Below, one piece after another: positions 54,128 through 63,501 of a stretch of DNA of 64,000 nt. Source of the stretch: Algoriphagus boritolerans DSM 17298 = JCM 18970 (GTDB lineage Bacteria; Bacteroidota; Bacteroidia; Cytophagales; Cyclobacteriaceae); NCBI RefSeq assembly GCF_900108085.1, contig NZ_FNVR01000004.1, positions 124,001 through 188,000 of the forward strand. The letters are read 5' to 3'. Position numbers and translations under genes: made by a program. The notes under the pieces are model-generated. The model was given only the letters and a program-made list of their open reading frames with translations, was not told the DNA's origin and ran no database searches. Numbering within the stretch: the stretch's first letter is position 1; each line of letters begins with the position of its first letter.

Positions 54128-55738
54128 ATGAAAACTAGTAATATAAAAAGAATTTTAAATTTAATGATGATCCTTTCTGTTATTACTTCCTGCGGAAGCG
54201 GAACAACAATCACCTCTCCTAAAACCGGAGAAACACAATCTATCTTCATCCTGCATACAAACGACATTCACGGGAATTATATGCCATTTAAAACCACTTT
54301 GGGTAGTGCAACCTCTCAGACCGGTGATCCGGAGAGGGATACTCTTATTACCTTTGAAAGAGAGGCTGAAATCGGAGGTTTTGCAGTATTGGCTACTGCT
54401 GTGAAGGAACTCAGAAATGCCAAGGGTGACGGCAATGTTTTATTGCTGGATGCCGGAGACACCTTTAGTGACGATCTACTGGGGAATTTAACAGAAGGGG
54501 AAGCGGTAATTACTATGATGAAACAACTGGGATATGACTATTTATCCCTTGGAAATCATGATTTTGATTATGGCAGAGAACGCACGGAAGAGCTGATGAA
54601 AATTGCGGGATTTCCTTTTGGCGCAGCCAATATAACAGACATCCGAACCGGAAAAAGCATTTTCAATAATCCATACCTTATTAGGGAAATTGGAGGAACA
54701 AGGATTGGAATTCTTTCATTGGCCTATCACAATACAAACCTTACCGGCAACATCGATAATATGGGAGACCTTAAATTTCGTCGTGGCAATGAGGTAATAC
54801 GCGAATATTTACCGGAGCTTAAGGAGAAAGCAGATATAATTGTATTGCTTTCCCACCAGGGCACTGCTATTGACAGGTTAACCGCTGAAGAATTCAGCGA
54901 CATAGACCTCATCATAGGCGGGCACAGCCATGACCTGATCTCAAAACCTGAGAAAATAAACAACACCTATATAGTTCAGGCTCTGTCAGATGCTGCGGCG
55001 TTGGGTGAAGTTGAATTACAAATTAGGAATAACCAACTCGCAGGTGTAAAGGCGCAACATCATTTATTGTGGGTGAGCGACTACAAAAAGGATCCGGAAA
55101 TGGAATCCCTCATTGAAAACCTACGTGCACCACACAAGGATTATCTGGAGGAGAAAATAGCAACGGCAACAGAGGTAATTGACAGACAATATAAAAGTGA
55201 AAGTCCCTTTGAGAAACTTGTAGGCAATTTGCTTCGTGAAGAATATGATGCAAACATTTCCTTTTTGCCGGGAGTGGGATACGGGGTCTCCCTGCTGGGA
55301 GAAATTACACCGGAAAATCTTTACCGGCTTTTTCCTCATCCACCAAAAGTAGCAACTCTTATACTCACAGGAGAGCAGGTAAAAGCTACTCTGGAGCAAA
55401 CGGCCACTAATCAAAGACCAGGTGATAAATATGAAGTGGTGGGAGGCCTGCTTCAAAGTAGTGGAGTGAGCTACTCCTTAGATTACACTAAACCTGCAGG
55501 TAGCAGGATTAGTAATGTAAAAGTGAACAGAGAGGAACTGGAGTTGAAGAAGGATTATAAAATTGTTACGCACACCGGAATGCTTAAAGGTCTCCATCGA
55601 TATAATGAGTTGGGAAATGGAAAAAATACAGAGAAGATGGAAATCCAGCTAAATGAGTTCACACTGGAAAAATTCCGTGCGTTGGGCCGAATAACTTCTC
55701 CTAAGAATATGGGAGAAGTTAAAATAATCAAGGACTAA
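54128..55738 (+). CDS. 5'-nucleotidase / UDP-sugar hydrolase-type lipoprotein
   Basis: 536 residues. Lipobox VITSC (Cys22). Metallophosphatase motifs are canonical: NDIHG, LDAGDTF, SLGNHDFDYG, LLSHQG and GGHSHD, then the 5'-nucleotidase C-terminal domain (LVGNLLREEYDANISFLPG, VVGGLLQSSGVSYSLDY). It probably hydrolyses nucleotides or UDP-sugars in the periplasm. Unlike its neighbour at 51424 it keeps GNHD and has a lipoprotein signal, so the two are not redundant copies. Its phosphatase and C-terminal domains both look intact. Confidence 0.88.
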   Translation: MKTSNIKRILNLMMILSVITSCGSGTTITSPKTGETQSIFILHTNDIHGNYMPFKTTLGSATSQTGDPERDTLITFEREAEIGGFAVLATAVKELRNAKGDGNVLLLDAGDTFSDDLLGNLTEGEAVITMMKQLGYDYLSLGNHDFDYGRERTEELMKIAGFPFGAANITDIRTGKSIFNNPYLIREIGGTRIGILSLAYHNTNLTGNIDNMGDLKFRRGNEVIREYLPELKEKADIIVLLSHQGTAIDRLTAEEFSDIDLIIGGHSHDLISKPEKINNTYIVQALSDAAALGEVELQIRNNQLAGVKAQHHLLWVSDYKKDPEMESLIENLRAPHKDYLEEKIATATEVIDRQYKSESPFEKLVGNLLREEYDANISFLPGVGYGVSLLGEITPENLYRLFPHPPKVATLILTGEQVKATLEQTATNQRPGDKYEVVGGLLQSSGVSYSLDYTKPAGSRISNVKVNREELELKKDYKIVTHTGMLKGLHRYNELGNGKNTEKMEIQLNEFTLEKFRALGRITSPKNMGEVKIIKD

Positions 55739-56098
55739 AAGAGAGAACCCGGCATTAAATCGGGCTTAAAAACCTTTATTACAGGAGTGGTCACTTTTAT
55801 TTGCCCTTTTTTTTTATCCCCTTTGATTTGTAAATAATTGAAAAACAGATAGTTAAAATAGTCCTGTTCCAGATACTCAATAAATAGTTGATCGTTTTAC
55901 GGTCAACTTTTGTGTTTTATACCCTCTATATTGCGGTTTGTAAATTCAAATTGATTTTGTTTGATTCAAATTGTCCTCCAATTTGTCCCTCATTTTGTCC
56001 TCTTTTTTGATTTTTCACCTGAGATTTTTCTAATTCTGGCCAATTGAATGCATGATATTTAACAGAGATTCGGGGATTTGGCAAGTTTTTTATGCTTT
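55739..56098 (+). other. Gap downstream of the Fic gene, sharing sequence with the duplicate's flank
   Basis: No gene called. TTAAAATAGTCCTGTTCC (near 55853-55870) recurs at about 58113-58130 beside the Fic pseudogene. A 65-codon minus frame (55926-56123) reads GQNEGQIGGQFE, a linker style seen in Fic/AlbA-type proteins, but it overlaps the Fic end out of frame and is probably a remnant at most. Confidence 0.4.
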
Positions 56099-57478
56099 CT
56101 AAGAATCCCATTTCTTTTTCCAAGCAGAAAATTCGGAGGGTCTAATTCGATAGCGAACAAAATTTCCTTCATGAAGTCCGAGGAGTTCGGTTTCTACTAC
56201 TTCAGTGAACCTAGATTGGTCTGGTTCTGGTAATTTTTTGACTTCAGATTTTATTGCTTCGGATGCTGCTTCTTTATCCATTGCATTGCTGACGATTAGG
56301 CAGACGATCCCACGTATTTCTTCCCGGTATTTCATACGAAATGGATCAGGTTCACCCAAAGATTGTCGGATGGCGGCATAGCGCATAGCGGATCGCTCAT
56401 ATGCCCACAGAAAAACATCCTTGAATAATTCGATTCGGTTTAATTCATAAATGCCAAGCATTCCTTTGATATAGCTTTCTTCCGGTACATCTATAAATGA
56501 AAGAGGAGCAAGGTTGTATCTATTTAACGGAATATTGGCAGCCAATCTGGATACTCGCTTATTGACATCATCAAATGGTTGGAGATAGGGAAGCTGAACC
56601 AATACAAAAAAAGCTTGTTCAAATGGATTTTTGATCTGGCTTGCCTTTGCCAGTATTAGGTCAAAAGATTCTTCGATGAGTTGCGGAATTCCCAACGGAG
56701 TAAATACGGAATTGGTGATTCCCACGCCAAATGTTCTAAGCCTGCCGGATGCAGCCGGATTTGGCAACAGGTTGTTTGAAAGCAGGGCATGGAGATTGAG
56801 AAAAGTATAGCGATTGAAGCCCACCTCATCAGACGATTCTACCAAAAACTCGATAGCCTCCTTGTGGTTGAGAATCATCTGGGTTTCCATCGGAGACTTG
56901 TTCGAGGGGGTTTTTCCGTTATGGATAAGCAGTTCCGTATCCAAGAGGGAATAGGTGTTGCCTTCCAGTCTGCTTGAATTCCAAGAAAGGTCGATTAAAA
57001 GGCGATTTAATATTTCTCTGGCATAGGTCCCGGCTGGCTGTTCTCCATTCCTAGTATTTCCCCATTCAGCCAGTTTTTGTTTTTCTTCTTTGCTGAGAAA
57101 GCTGTCGATGTTGGGACGGTAATTTTCCAAGAAACTTCGTTCGTATCCGACAGGTTTCCTTTGTGCTACAGGACGTTTGACCAAGGCCCAAATGTCTTTG
57201 CCATCTTGTGAAAGGGGAATGGTCGATTGTCGCTCCTCTTCTGATTTTATTCTTCCAGAATCTTGAGTTTGTTCAGGGACATTTGTATAATACTTTGTGG
57301 ATCGAGCTTCTCCTTTTATTAGAATCAGATTCTTTTCTCTAAGGCTTTTTAGTCGTCTTTGAAGCGCTCTCTTTTCAATTTTAAATGGGAGCAACCTAAG
57401 GAGTTGTTCTATTCCTAAGCCATCAGATGATGATGCAATTATTTCTTTAATCAGTTGTAGCTCATCTCGATTTTTCAT
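56099..57478 (-). CDS. Fic-family protein with Gln in place of the catalytic His
   Basis: 459 residues from ATG 57478 (an ATG at 57544 would add 22 hydrophobic residues). An N-terminal winged-helix-like segment (DELQLIKEIIASSSDGLGIE, EKRALQRRLKSLREKNLI) precedes the Fic fold. The inhibitory-helix motif SSRLEGN is present (about residues 168-174). The Fic loop reads LQPFDDVNKRVSRL instead of HPFxDGNxRxxR: Gln replaces His, and Val replaces the first Gly. AMP transfer normally needs that His, so the enzyme may be inactive, use another chemistry or belong to a divergent subfamily. A truncated copy lies upstream at 58224-58797. Confidence 0.82.
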   Translation of the reverse strand: MKNRDELQLIKEIIASSSDGLGIEQLLRLLPFKIEKRALQRRLKSLREKNLILIKGEARSTKYYTNVPEQTQDSGRIKSEEERQSTIPLSQDGKDIWALVKRPVAQRKPVGYERSFLENYRPNIDSFLSKEEKQKLAEWGNTRNGEQPAGTYAREILNRLLIDLSWNSSRLEGNTYSLLDTELLIHNGKTPSNKSPMETQMILNHKEAIEFLVESSDEVGFNRYTFLNLHALLSNNLLPNPAASGRLRTFGVGITNSVFTPLGIPQLIEESFDLILAKASQIKNPFEQAFFVLVQLPYLQPFDDVNKRVSRLAANIPLNRYNLAPLSFIDVPEESYIKGMLGIYELNRIELFKDVFLWAYERSAMRYAAIRQSLGEPDPFRMKYREEIRGIVCLIVSNAMDKEAASEAIKSEVKKLPEPDQSRFTEVVETELLGLHEGNFVRYRIRPSEFSAWKKKWDS

Positions 57479-58223
57479 CTTCAATCCCATTTGTATCGCG
57501 ACAATAATATCATAAAAATCACGTAATAAAAAGAATTGTGTCACGATAATTGACGCAATATTTAAATCGCGTCATTCTTTGGTAAGAATGTCGATTCTCT
57601 ATTTCTCCGCTTTTGTCGAGTCGTTTTGAAGAATTGTAGCTGAGTTTAATTACTAAGTTTTGATTGTGCACACGCTATGTGCACAATTTGATAGTTGAAG
57701 TGCAAAGTAATCGAGTGGTGCTTTTCTTCTCCAAGAAAGAGGTTCAAACAGCAAAAAGAAAAAGCAATCCAGAATTCGTACACCTCGAACGGCTCGTACA
57801 TATCGCACGGTACGAATTGTTCGAGGGTTGAAATTCGAAATCACTCAAATGGATTGGGCATGGCTAAATTCCAGAGTCACAAAAATTCGATTTCTGATCT
57901 CAGTAGCTGAAATTCTTTTAAAATCAGAATCTTTACGGCAAAAAGAAAAAATTATTCAAATCTCGAATGACTTAATTGGCTTATAAATCGTGATTTTATT
58001 GATAATTTTAGGTTGTAGATTAAAACCAATTCAAATGAATTTGAAATTGTTGCCTCAAAATGAACCTGTCCCCCTATTTGTCCTCTATAAGTCATAACCT
58101 ATTAATAACCAGTATTTTAAAATAGTCCTGTTCCCGCTACTATAATAATAAATTAATGGATTATAAATCAATGATTTACAATCCCTTTTTTATGTTTGCT
58201 TCAATACAGCACAACTTTTTTAG
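57479..58223 (-). other. Gap between the Fic gene and its broken copy
   Basis: No gene seen. It holds a 54-base tandem repeat (57776-57829) and, near 58113, the segment shared with the downstream flank of the intact Fic gene. The rest is AT-rich. A 63-codon minus frame (57653-57844) is created by the tandem repeat. Confidence 0.4.
57776..57829 (-). repeat. Six imperfect 9-bp tandem repeats
   Basis: Read on the minus strand, six 9-mers of the form NNN-GTN-CGA follow one another (for example ACCGTGCGA, TATGTACGA, GCCGTTCGA, GGTGTACGA). They would encode repeating x-Val-Arg or x-Ile-Arg. The pattern can also form overlapping inverted repeats (AATTCGTAC / GTACGAATT and CCTCGAAC / GTTCGAGG). Confidence 0.7.
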
Positions 58224-58797
58224 GGGTTTCCATCGGAGACTTGTTCGAGGGGTTTTTTCCGTTATGGATTAACAGCTCTGTATCCAAAAGCGAATAAGTG
58301 TTCCCTTCCATTCTGCTCGAATTCCAAGATAGGTCGATCAAAAGGCGATTTACTATTTCTCTGGCATAGGTTCCGGCTGGCTGTTCTTCGTTCCTGGTAT
58401 TTCCCCATTCTGCCAGTTTTGGTTTTTCTTCTTTAGTGAGAAAGCTGTCGATGTTAGGACGGTAATTTTCCAAGAAACCTCGTTCGTTTCCGACAGGTTT
58501 TCGTTGTGCAACAGGACGTGAGATCAAGGCCCAAACGTCTTTGCCTGCTTATGAAAGGGGAATGGTCGATTGTCTGTCCTCTTCTGATTTTATCTTTCCA
58601 GATTCCTGAGTTTGTTCAGGGACATTTGTATAATACTTTGTGGATCGAGCTTCTCCTTTTATTAGAATCAGATTCTTTTCTCTGAGGCTTTTTAGTCGTC
58701 TTTGAAGTGCTCTCTTTTCAATATGAAATGGGAGCAATCTAAGGAGTTGTTCTATTCCTAAGCCTTCAGATGAGGATGTAATTATTTCTTTAATCTG
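58224..58797 (-). pseudogene. Truncated, stop-interrupted duplicate of the Fic gene
   Basis: About 574 bp match 56880-57452, the N-terminal half of the intact Fic gene (IKEII.SSS.GLGIEQLLR through NKSPMET). A CAA-to-TAA change after STIPLS splits the frame (stop near 58549), and homology ends before the Fic loop, replaced by KKVVLY and a stop. The SSRMEGN inhibitory motif is retained. A shared flank element near 58113 indicates that the whole gene was once duplicated and its second half later deleted. Confidence 0.85.
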
Positions 58798-59012
58798 GGC
58801 TATCACCGAGCAAATTTGAAAAATTTTAAAAGAGCTGAATTTGAACAACCAGTTGTAATTCGGGATTTCCGACATACCGCTCCCCAGGGAGCAATTGAAG
58901 GTAAAACTCAGGTAAAGACAATTATAAGCTGGATTTCGCTGCTTGCATGCGATCCACTTTAAAAGCTAAAATGGCACAAAATAGCTTCTTCATAACATAG
59001 AATTAATTGGGT

Positions 59013-60278
59013 TTATTGATTGTTCCACCTTGCCTTTATTCTCTTATACTTAAACTTCCATTTGGCCCGAGTGAAGCGTGGCATTGCCCGGAAAGATTGA
59101 AGAATTATGGGTAATAAAATAGCCAAATTGACAGGTAGTACTACCTCCCATCCCCATCCGGCATCCAAAATGATCCCATAAAGAGCTGGCCCCACTGCTG
59201 AGCTGAGCACCATCATGGAGGTGAATAGACTTCTTACTGAGCCTATGTACTTTTTACCGAAAAATTCCACCTGTAGCGCTGCCAAAATAGCTGATCCAAA
59301 ACCTACCGAGAGTCCCATTAATAACATGTAGACAAACATGGACCATACGTTTGGGATCAACCAGAGTCCTAGGATAGCAAAAAAGAAAGGAATCAAATAC
59401 CATGGAAAGAAAGCTTTGGCCCGATACTTATCGATCAATGGTCCTGCCATAAGAGTGCTTAAAGCACCGGCTATAGCATAAATGGAAAGTCCAGCGGCCA
59501 CAATACCATCTGACCAGCCTTTAAAATCAACGATAGCAATCTGGTAGAAAAAAAGGCCAGTAATGGCAAAAGGAATAAAGAAGACATTGGGTGCCAATAG
59601 CCAAAATTCCTTGGAACGCATGATATCCCGTTGACGAATGGGCTTTTCTTTGGATTCTGATTTTACCAATTCTGCAGTTTCCTCTCCTTCTGGCTTAAGG
59701 ATGTTCTCTTTCAAAAAGAATAAGGTGAAAACAAACACTACAAAAGTGACTACACCGGCATTGATCCAAAGTGATTCGCGCCACCCCACCCATCCAATAA
59801 CCACCAAAATAATCGCAGGGAGGATTGCTTGCCCTAAGGGATGACCCAAGGAGGCTAAACTGATCGCTTTGCCACGATTGATGTCAAAATAACGAGACAT
59901 CGCTGTGATGGAAATATGGGAGTAAAGTCCCTGGCCGGCGAGTCGAAGTCCCAGAAAGGAAATGGGGATTACCCACCATGCTGTTGCAAACGAAAAAATA
60001 AGTAAAGAAACTACAAAAAGAACAGTTGTGGCTAAAGTAAACTGCCTGATGGGTATGGTGTCTATTAATTTGCCAACCTTGGGCAGGATAGAAGCACTGA
60101 AAATTGTGGCAATGCCGTAAAATGTAGATATAGAACTATTGGATAAATCAAAATCTGCGATTAAAAAAGGGACGTAAAGTGCCAGTAAAAATGTCTGCCC
60201 AAAACTGGACAGGGTGGTCATCATGATACCAAATACCACCATGATGCTATTTCTCCTGACAAATTGTAGATAGTTCAT
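59013..60278 (-). CDS. MFS transporter, 12 helices
   Basis: 421 residues, about 12 membrane helices with a central charged loop (about 195-215, KPEGEETAELVKSESKEKPI). Features: FYGIATIFSASILPKVGKLID, RYFDINRGKAISLASLGHPLGQA (a motif typical of monocarboxylate/oxalate-formate-type MFS), and SVRSLFTSMMVLSSAVGPALY in the second half. The basic C-terminus (RAKWKFKYKRIKARW) faces the cytoplasm. Substrate unknown; small organic anions are likely from the family style. It follows the phosphohexomutase-like gene by 81 bases on the same strand. Confidence 0.85.
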   Translation of the reverse strand: MNYLQFVRRNSIMVVFGIMMTTLSSFGQTFLLALYVPFLIADFDLSNSSISTFYGIATIFSASILPKVGKLIDTIPIRQFTLATTVLFVVSLLIFSFATAWWVIPISFLGLRLAGQGLYSHISITAMSRYFDINRGKAISLASLGHPLGQAILPAIILVVIGWVGWRESLWINAGVVTFVVFVFTLFFLKENILKPEGEETAELVKSESKEKPIRQRDIMRSKEFWLLAPNVFFIPFAITGLFFYQIAIVDFKGWSDGIVAAGLSIYAIAGALSTLMAGPLIDKYRAKAFFPWYLIPFFFAILGLWLIPNVWSMFVYMLLMGLSVGFGSAILAALQVEFFGKKYIGSVRSLFTSMMVLSSAVGPALYGIILDAGWGWEVVLPVNLAILLPIILQSFRAMPRFTRAKWKFKYKRIKARWNNQ

Positions 60279-60359
60279 TGGGATATTTTCAAGGCAAAGA
60301 ATTTTCCGATAAAAGTAAGGATAAGCGCGAGGACTTTGATGACCTGATGCCTCGATTTC

Positions 60360-61409
60360 CTAATCCACTAATCCTAAGCGATTGATTTCGCTGAGCAACT
60401 TCACCACTTGTTGATCATACGTTTGATTTATTTTTCCGATTTCTTCCGCGCTTATGGTTCTCCCTTCAGAAGTGAAAAAGAAAAAGACTTTGTCCCCTTT
60501 GAGAAGCATCAGGAAACGGATTTGGTTGGTGAGGTAAACTTGAAGGCCTTGGGTGAAAGGAAGGCGAGAAGCCACGATTCTTCCGCTGAGAAGGTTTTTA
60601 AGTGAACCGTTTTGTAGATCTTCGACTGCTACCAGATCAGCGAATCCGAGATTTACAGGAGGTTTTTTGCGGAATTTTTCAAATATCTTCTTAAAAAACT
60701 GCTTTTGGTTAGCCCCTTCTGTGGACACTGAAAGTAGTTTTTCCCGCTGATATCCAATTGTTTGATAGATCTCAATCAATTTTTCGAAAAGTGTTCGATC
60801 ACGGTTTGCCTCCTTTTTGGCTTCATCTATAATTCGGCTTAGCAGGTAGCTCATGCTGTCTCGCTGTCCTTTCAGTTCAAGTTCCTGTTGGTCAGATACA
60901 ATCAAAGATCCATCGGGTATGTTATCGTATTCAGGAATCTCAGCAATAGGTGATTTTATCTCAGAAAGGATTTTGATGCCTAAGTTTCGTTTTTCAAAGA
61001 GCTTATCAGCGGCGGAAGTGATTAAAATGGACCGATATAAGTCAAAATCAGAGTGATTTTCCAATAAAATACTGCTCAGCAATACGGTAAGCTGGTGGAT
61101 GTTGAGCAGGAGAAAATTAGATTTGGCAAACTTCCGGACTCCAATCGAAAAAAGATTTGAATCTAAATCTACAGCAATTACTAGATCAGCCTCTTGCTCT
61201 TGGGCTGCATCGAACGTTGATTTGAGACTAGAGAAAGTGAATGAATCTTCTCCTGCTTCACTGCTTTTGACTAGGGGAATCCATTCCGCTTGGATTTCAA
61301 GATTTTTCAAAGGTTCAATCAAACTAAAGATGGGATTGATAGAGGTGAAAATTACTTTCAACTCTTTTTCCGTCAGTTCAGCGCTGGTTTCAGTTGAATT
61401 TTGTTGCAT
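60360..61409 (-). CDS. Degenerate alpha-D-phosphohexomutase-like protein
   Basis: 349 residues, cytoplasmic. Residues 16-165 follow the pattern of phosphoglucomutase/phosphomannomutase domains II-III: LKVIFTSINPIFSLIEPLK, then ADLVIAVDLDSNLFSIGVR where enzymes have ADLxxATDPDADRxGxxV, then LLNIHQLTVLLSSILL and RSILITSAADKLFEKRNLGI. The metal-loop DPDADR is DLDSNL (81-86), so the third Asp and the Arg are lost, and the domain I catalytic serine is absent. The C-terminal half (about 190-349) is novel to me. It is probably not a mutase; a regulatory or binding role is possible. A terminator separates it from the SulP gene upstream. Confidence 0.6.
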   Translation of the reverse strand: MQQNSTETSAELTEKELKVIFTSINPIFSLIEPLKNLEIQAEWIPLVKSSEAGEDSFTFSSLKSTFDAAQEQEADLVIAVDLDSNLFSIGVRKFAKSNFLLLNIHQLTVLLSSILLENHSDFDLYRSILITSAADKLFEKRNLGIKILSEIKSPIAEIPEYDNIPDGSLIVSDQQELELKGQRDSMSYLLSRIIDEAKKEANRDRTLFEKLIEIYQTIGYQREKLLSVSTEGANQKQFFKKIFEKFRKKPPVNLGFADLVAVEDLQNGSLKNLLSGRIVASRLPFTQGLQVYLTNQIRFLMLLKGDKVFFFFTSEGRTISAEEIGKINQTYDQQVVKLLSEINRLGLVD

Positions 61410-61433
61410 TTGAAATTTGGGTTATAAGGTTAG

Positions 61434-61477
61434 AAAAAAAAAGCGTCCAGCCCGGTACCTATTCCCGAACCGGACGC
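61434..61477 (-). terminator. Terminator after the SulP gene
   Basis: On the minus strand GCGTCC (61477-61472) pairs with GGACGC (61448-61443) and is followed by nine T's; an inner CCGGT/ACCGG is an alternative pairing. It ends the SulP transcript, so the gene at 61409 should have its own promoter or rely on read-through. Confidence 0.7.
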
Positions 61478-61502
61478 CTACAACAGGTTTAGGTTATATT
61501 TT

Positions 61503-63041
61503 TTAGAAGCTGGATAGATTGTCTGATAAGACTTTGTAGGTAGGGTCTTGCATGATATTCACTATAATAATTTCATCTGCTTTGGCAAGTAGCTTTCTAC
61601 AATCCGGACTAAGATGCTTCAATTGAACTTTTTTACCCACTTTATGATATCGTTCCGTGATTTTGTTGAGCGCTTCAATAGCGGACATATCCACCACACG
61701 GCTTTCAGCAAAATCAATGATCACCTCATTTGGATCGTCCAGCACTTCAAATTTTTCAGCAAATGCGGTCACCGAACCAAAGAAAAGTGGACCATACATT
61801 TCATAATGCTTTACTCCATTCTCGTCCACATACTTGCGGGCACGGATTCTTTTGGCATTGTCCCAAGCAAAGAACAATGCTGCCAAAATCACCCCGATCA
61901 AAACAGCCAAGGCCAAATTGTGCAGCACAGCGGTTACGACGGTCACCAAAAACATCAGGAAAATGTCCTTTTTTGGCATTTTTGTGATGGTCTTTATACT
62001 TGCCCACTCGAAGGTGCCTATGGCCACCATAATCATCAAACCCGTCAATGCGGCCATGGGTACTTGTTCGATCAGGCTGGATCCGAATATGATAAACACT
62101 AATAACATTACGGAAGCAACAATTCCGGATAGTCTTGCTCGGGCACCTGAGGACACGTTAATCAAACTCTGACCCAACATGGCACATCCTCCCATCCCTG
62201 AGAAAAATCCAGAGGTCAAGTTGGCCATTCCTTGTGCAATAGCTTCTTTGTTACTTCGTCCACGGGTTTCAGTGATTTCGTCAATGATATTCAAGGTTAA
62301 AAGTGACTCAATCAATCCCACCCCAGCCATGATAGCCGAATAAGGTAATATGAGCATCAAGGTTTCTAAATTGAAGGGTACTGCAGGAATATGAAAGGGA
62401 GGGAAGCCCCCCTTGATACTTGCAATGTCACCGACTGTTTTGGTGTCTAAACCAACTCCGACCACTATTCCAAAAACAACAACAATAGCGACCAACGAAG
62501 CTGGAACGGCTTTGGTTAGTTTGGGCAAACCCCAAATGATCAACATGGTCAATACTACCAATCCAATAAGAATATAAAGTGCGGCTCCTTGTAACCAATT
62601 GCCATCACTACCCTTGAATTGGTCAAGCTGGGACATGAAGATGATGATGGCCAGGCCATTGACAAATCCAAAAATCACGGGATGAGGAACCAAGCGAATG
62701 AACTTCCCGAGCTTTAGAGACCCTGCTGCCAATTGTATTAAACCCGCCAAAACTACGGTAGCAAATACATACTCAACTCCATGGGATAGTGCAAGGGTAA
62801 TGATAATAACTGCAATAGCTCCGGTGGCACCAGAGATCATTCCAGGTCTTCCGCCAAAGATGGAGGTAACTAAACCCACCACAAATGAGGCATACAATCC
62901 GGTAAGGGGAGAAAGGCCGGCAATCAAAGCAAAAGCCACAGCCTCGGGAATCAAGGCAAGGGCCACTGTAATACCTGAAAGTACTTCGGTTTTGTAATCA
63001 ACGCGTTGGGTAAAATCAAATAGGTTGAAGTATTTCTTCAT
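61503..63041 (-). CDS. SulP-family anion transporter with STAS domain
   Basis: 512 residues from ATG 63041 (MKKYFNLFDFTQRVDYKTE); an ATG at 63083 would add 14 untypical residues. The membrane part (about 20-400) has SulP signatures: SGITVALALIPEAVAFALIAG, GLYASFVVGLVTSIFGGRPGMISGATGA, and GQGMANLTSGFFSGMGGCAM-like text (AQGMANLTSGFFSGMGGCAM). A cytoplasmic STAS domain follows (about 425-512, VIDFAESRVVDMSAIEAL). SulP proteins carry sulfate, bicarbonate or other anions. The substrate is not readable; bicarbonate (BicA-like, Na+-coupled) is as likely as sulfate. Confidence 0.88.
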   Translation of the reverse strand: MKKYFNLFDFTQRVDYKTEVLSGITVALALIPEAVAFALIAGLSPLTGLYASFVVGLVTSIFGGRPGMISGATGAIAVIIITLALSHGVEYVFATVVLAGLIQLAAGSLKLGKFIRLVPHPVIFGFVNGLAIIIFMSQLDQFKGSDGNWLQGAALYILIGLVVLTMLIIWGLPKLTKAVPASLVAIVVVFGIVVGVGLDTKTVGDIASIKGGFPPFHIPAVPFNLETLMLILPYSAIMAGVGLIESLLTLNIIDEITETRGRSNKEAIAQGMANLTSGFFSGMGGCAMLGQSLINVSSGARARLSGIVASVMLLVFIIFGSSLIEQVPMAALTGLMIMVAIGTFEWASIKTITKMPKKDIFLMFLVTVVTAVLHNLALAVLIGVILAALFFAWDNAKRIRARKYVDENGVKHYEMYGPLFFGSVTAFAEKFEVLDDPNEVIIDFAESRVVDMSAIEALNKITERYHKVGKKVQLKHLSPDCRKLLAKADEIIIVNIMQDPTYKVLSDNLSSF

Positions 63042-63191
63042 AAAGTATTGGGAGGGTGTTAAATAAATTTCACTTAGAATCAAACAGAGTTTGCAATGCC
63101 CAAGCGTAAAGAAAATGAGGCTCCTCGCGGGGAAGAATCCCTAAAAATTACCGTTTTTGCGAAAGATGACCTGAAAATTTACATTGCGATG

Positions 63192-63222
63192 CGAAGGTAA
63201 TATTTTACAGAAAACAAAACAA
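63192..63222 (-). promoter_or_regulatory. Promoter of the SulP gene
   Basis: On the minus strand a TTG (63222-63220) lies 20 bases before TACCTTCG (63199-63192), one base off the Bacteroidota -33/-7 consensus. It would give a leader of about 145 nt before ATG 63041. I see no riboswitch pattern in that leader. Confidence 0.5.
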
Positions 63223-63501
63223 TATTCTAAATTTCACTTTCTATCCCAATTTGATTCCGAATATAGATTTTTCGAGCATTTTTATTAATTCAATCGATTT
63301 CGGAAAACACTAAAATATTCTCAAGGAATTCATTTCTTTTTAAAACTTCCTGTATTTATAATCCATTCTGTTGTGAAATATGTCAAATTGGATTTTTTTT
63401 GAAAATAAAATAAAATTCTGTAATGAAGTACTATTACTCCATTTTATAGTTTAATTCTTTACTCGATCCTTGATTGTAAAATTGGGTGTATCAGTAGTCC
63501 T
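63223..63501. other. AT-rich intergenic region with a hairpin
   Basis: No gene seen. AATGAAGTA (63422-63430) and TACTCCATT (63435-63443) form a 9-bp stem with one G-U pair. On the minus strand it is followed by a T-rich run and may terminate the helicase gene. Confidence 0.35.

Noticed and set aside
55926..56123. 65-codon minus-strand frame with GQNEGQIGGQ
   Set aside because: Overlaps the Fic end out of frame; no start context. At most a remnant of a linker from a related protein.
57653..57844. 63-codon minus-strand gene
   Set aside because: Its centre is the 9-base tandem repeat, and the rest has no protein character.
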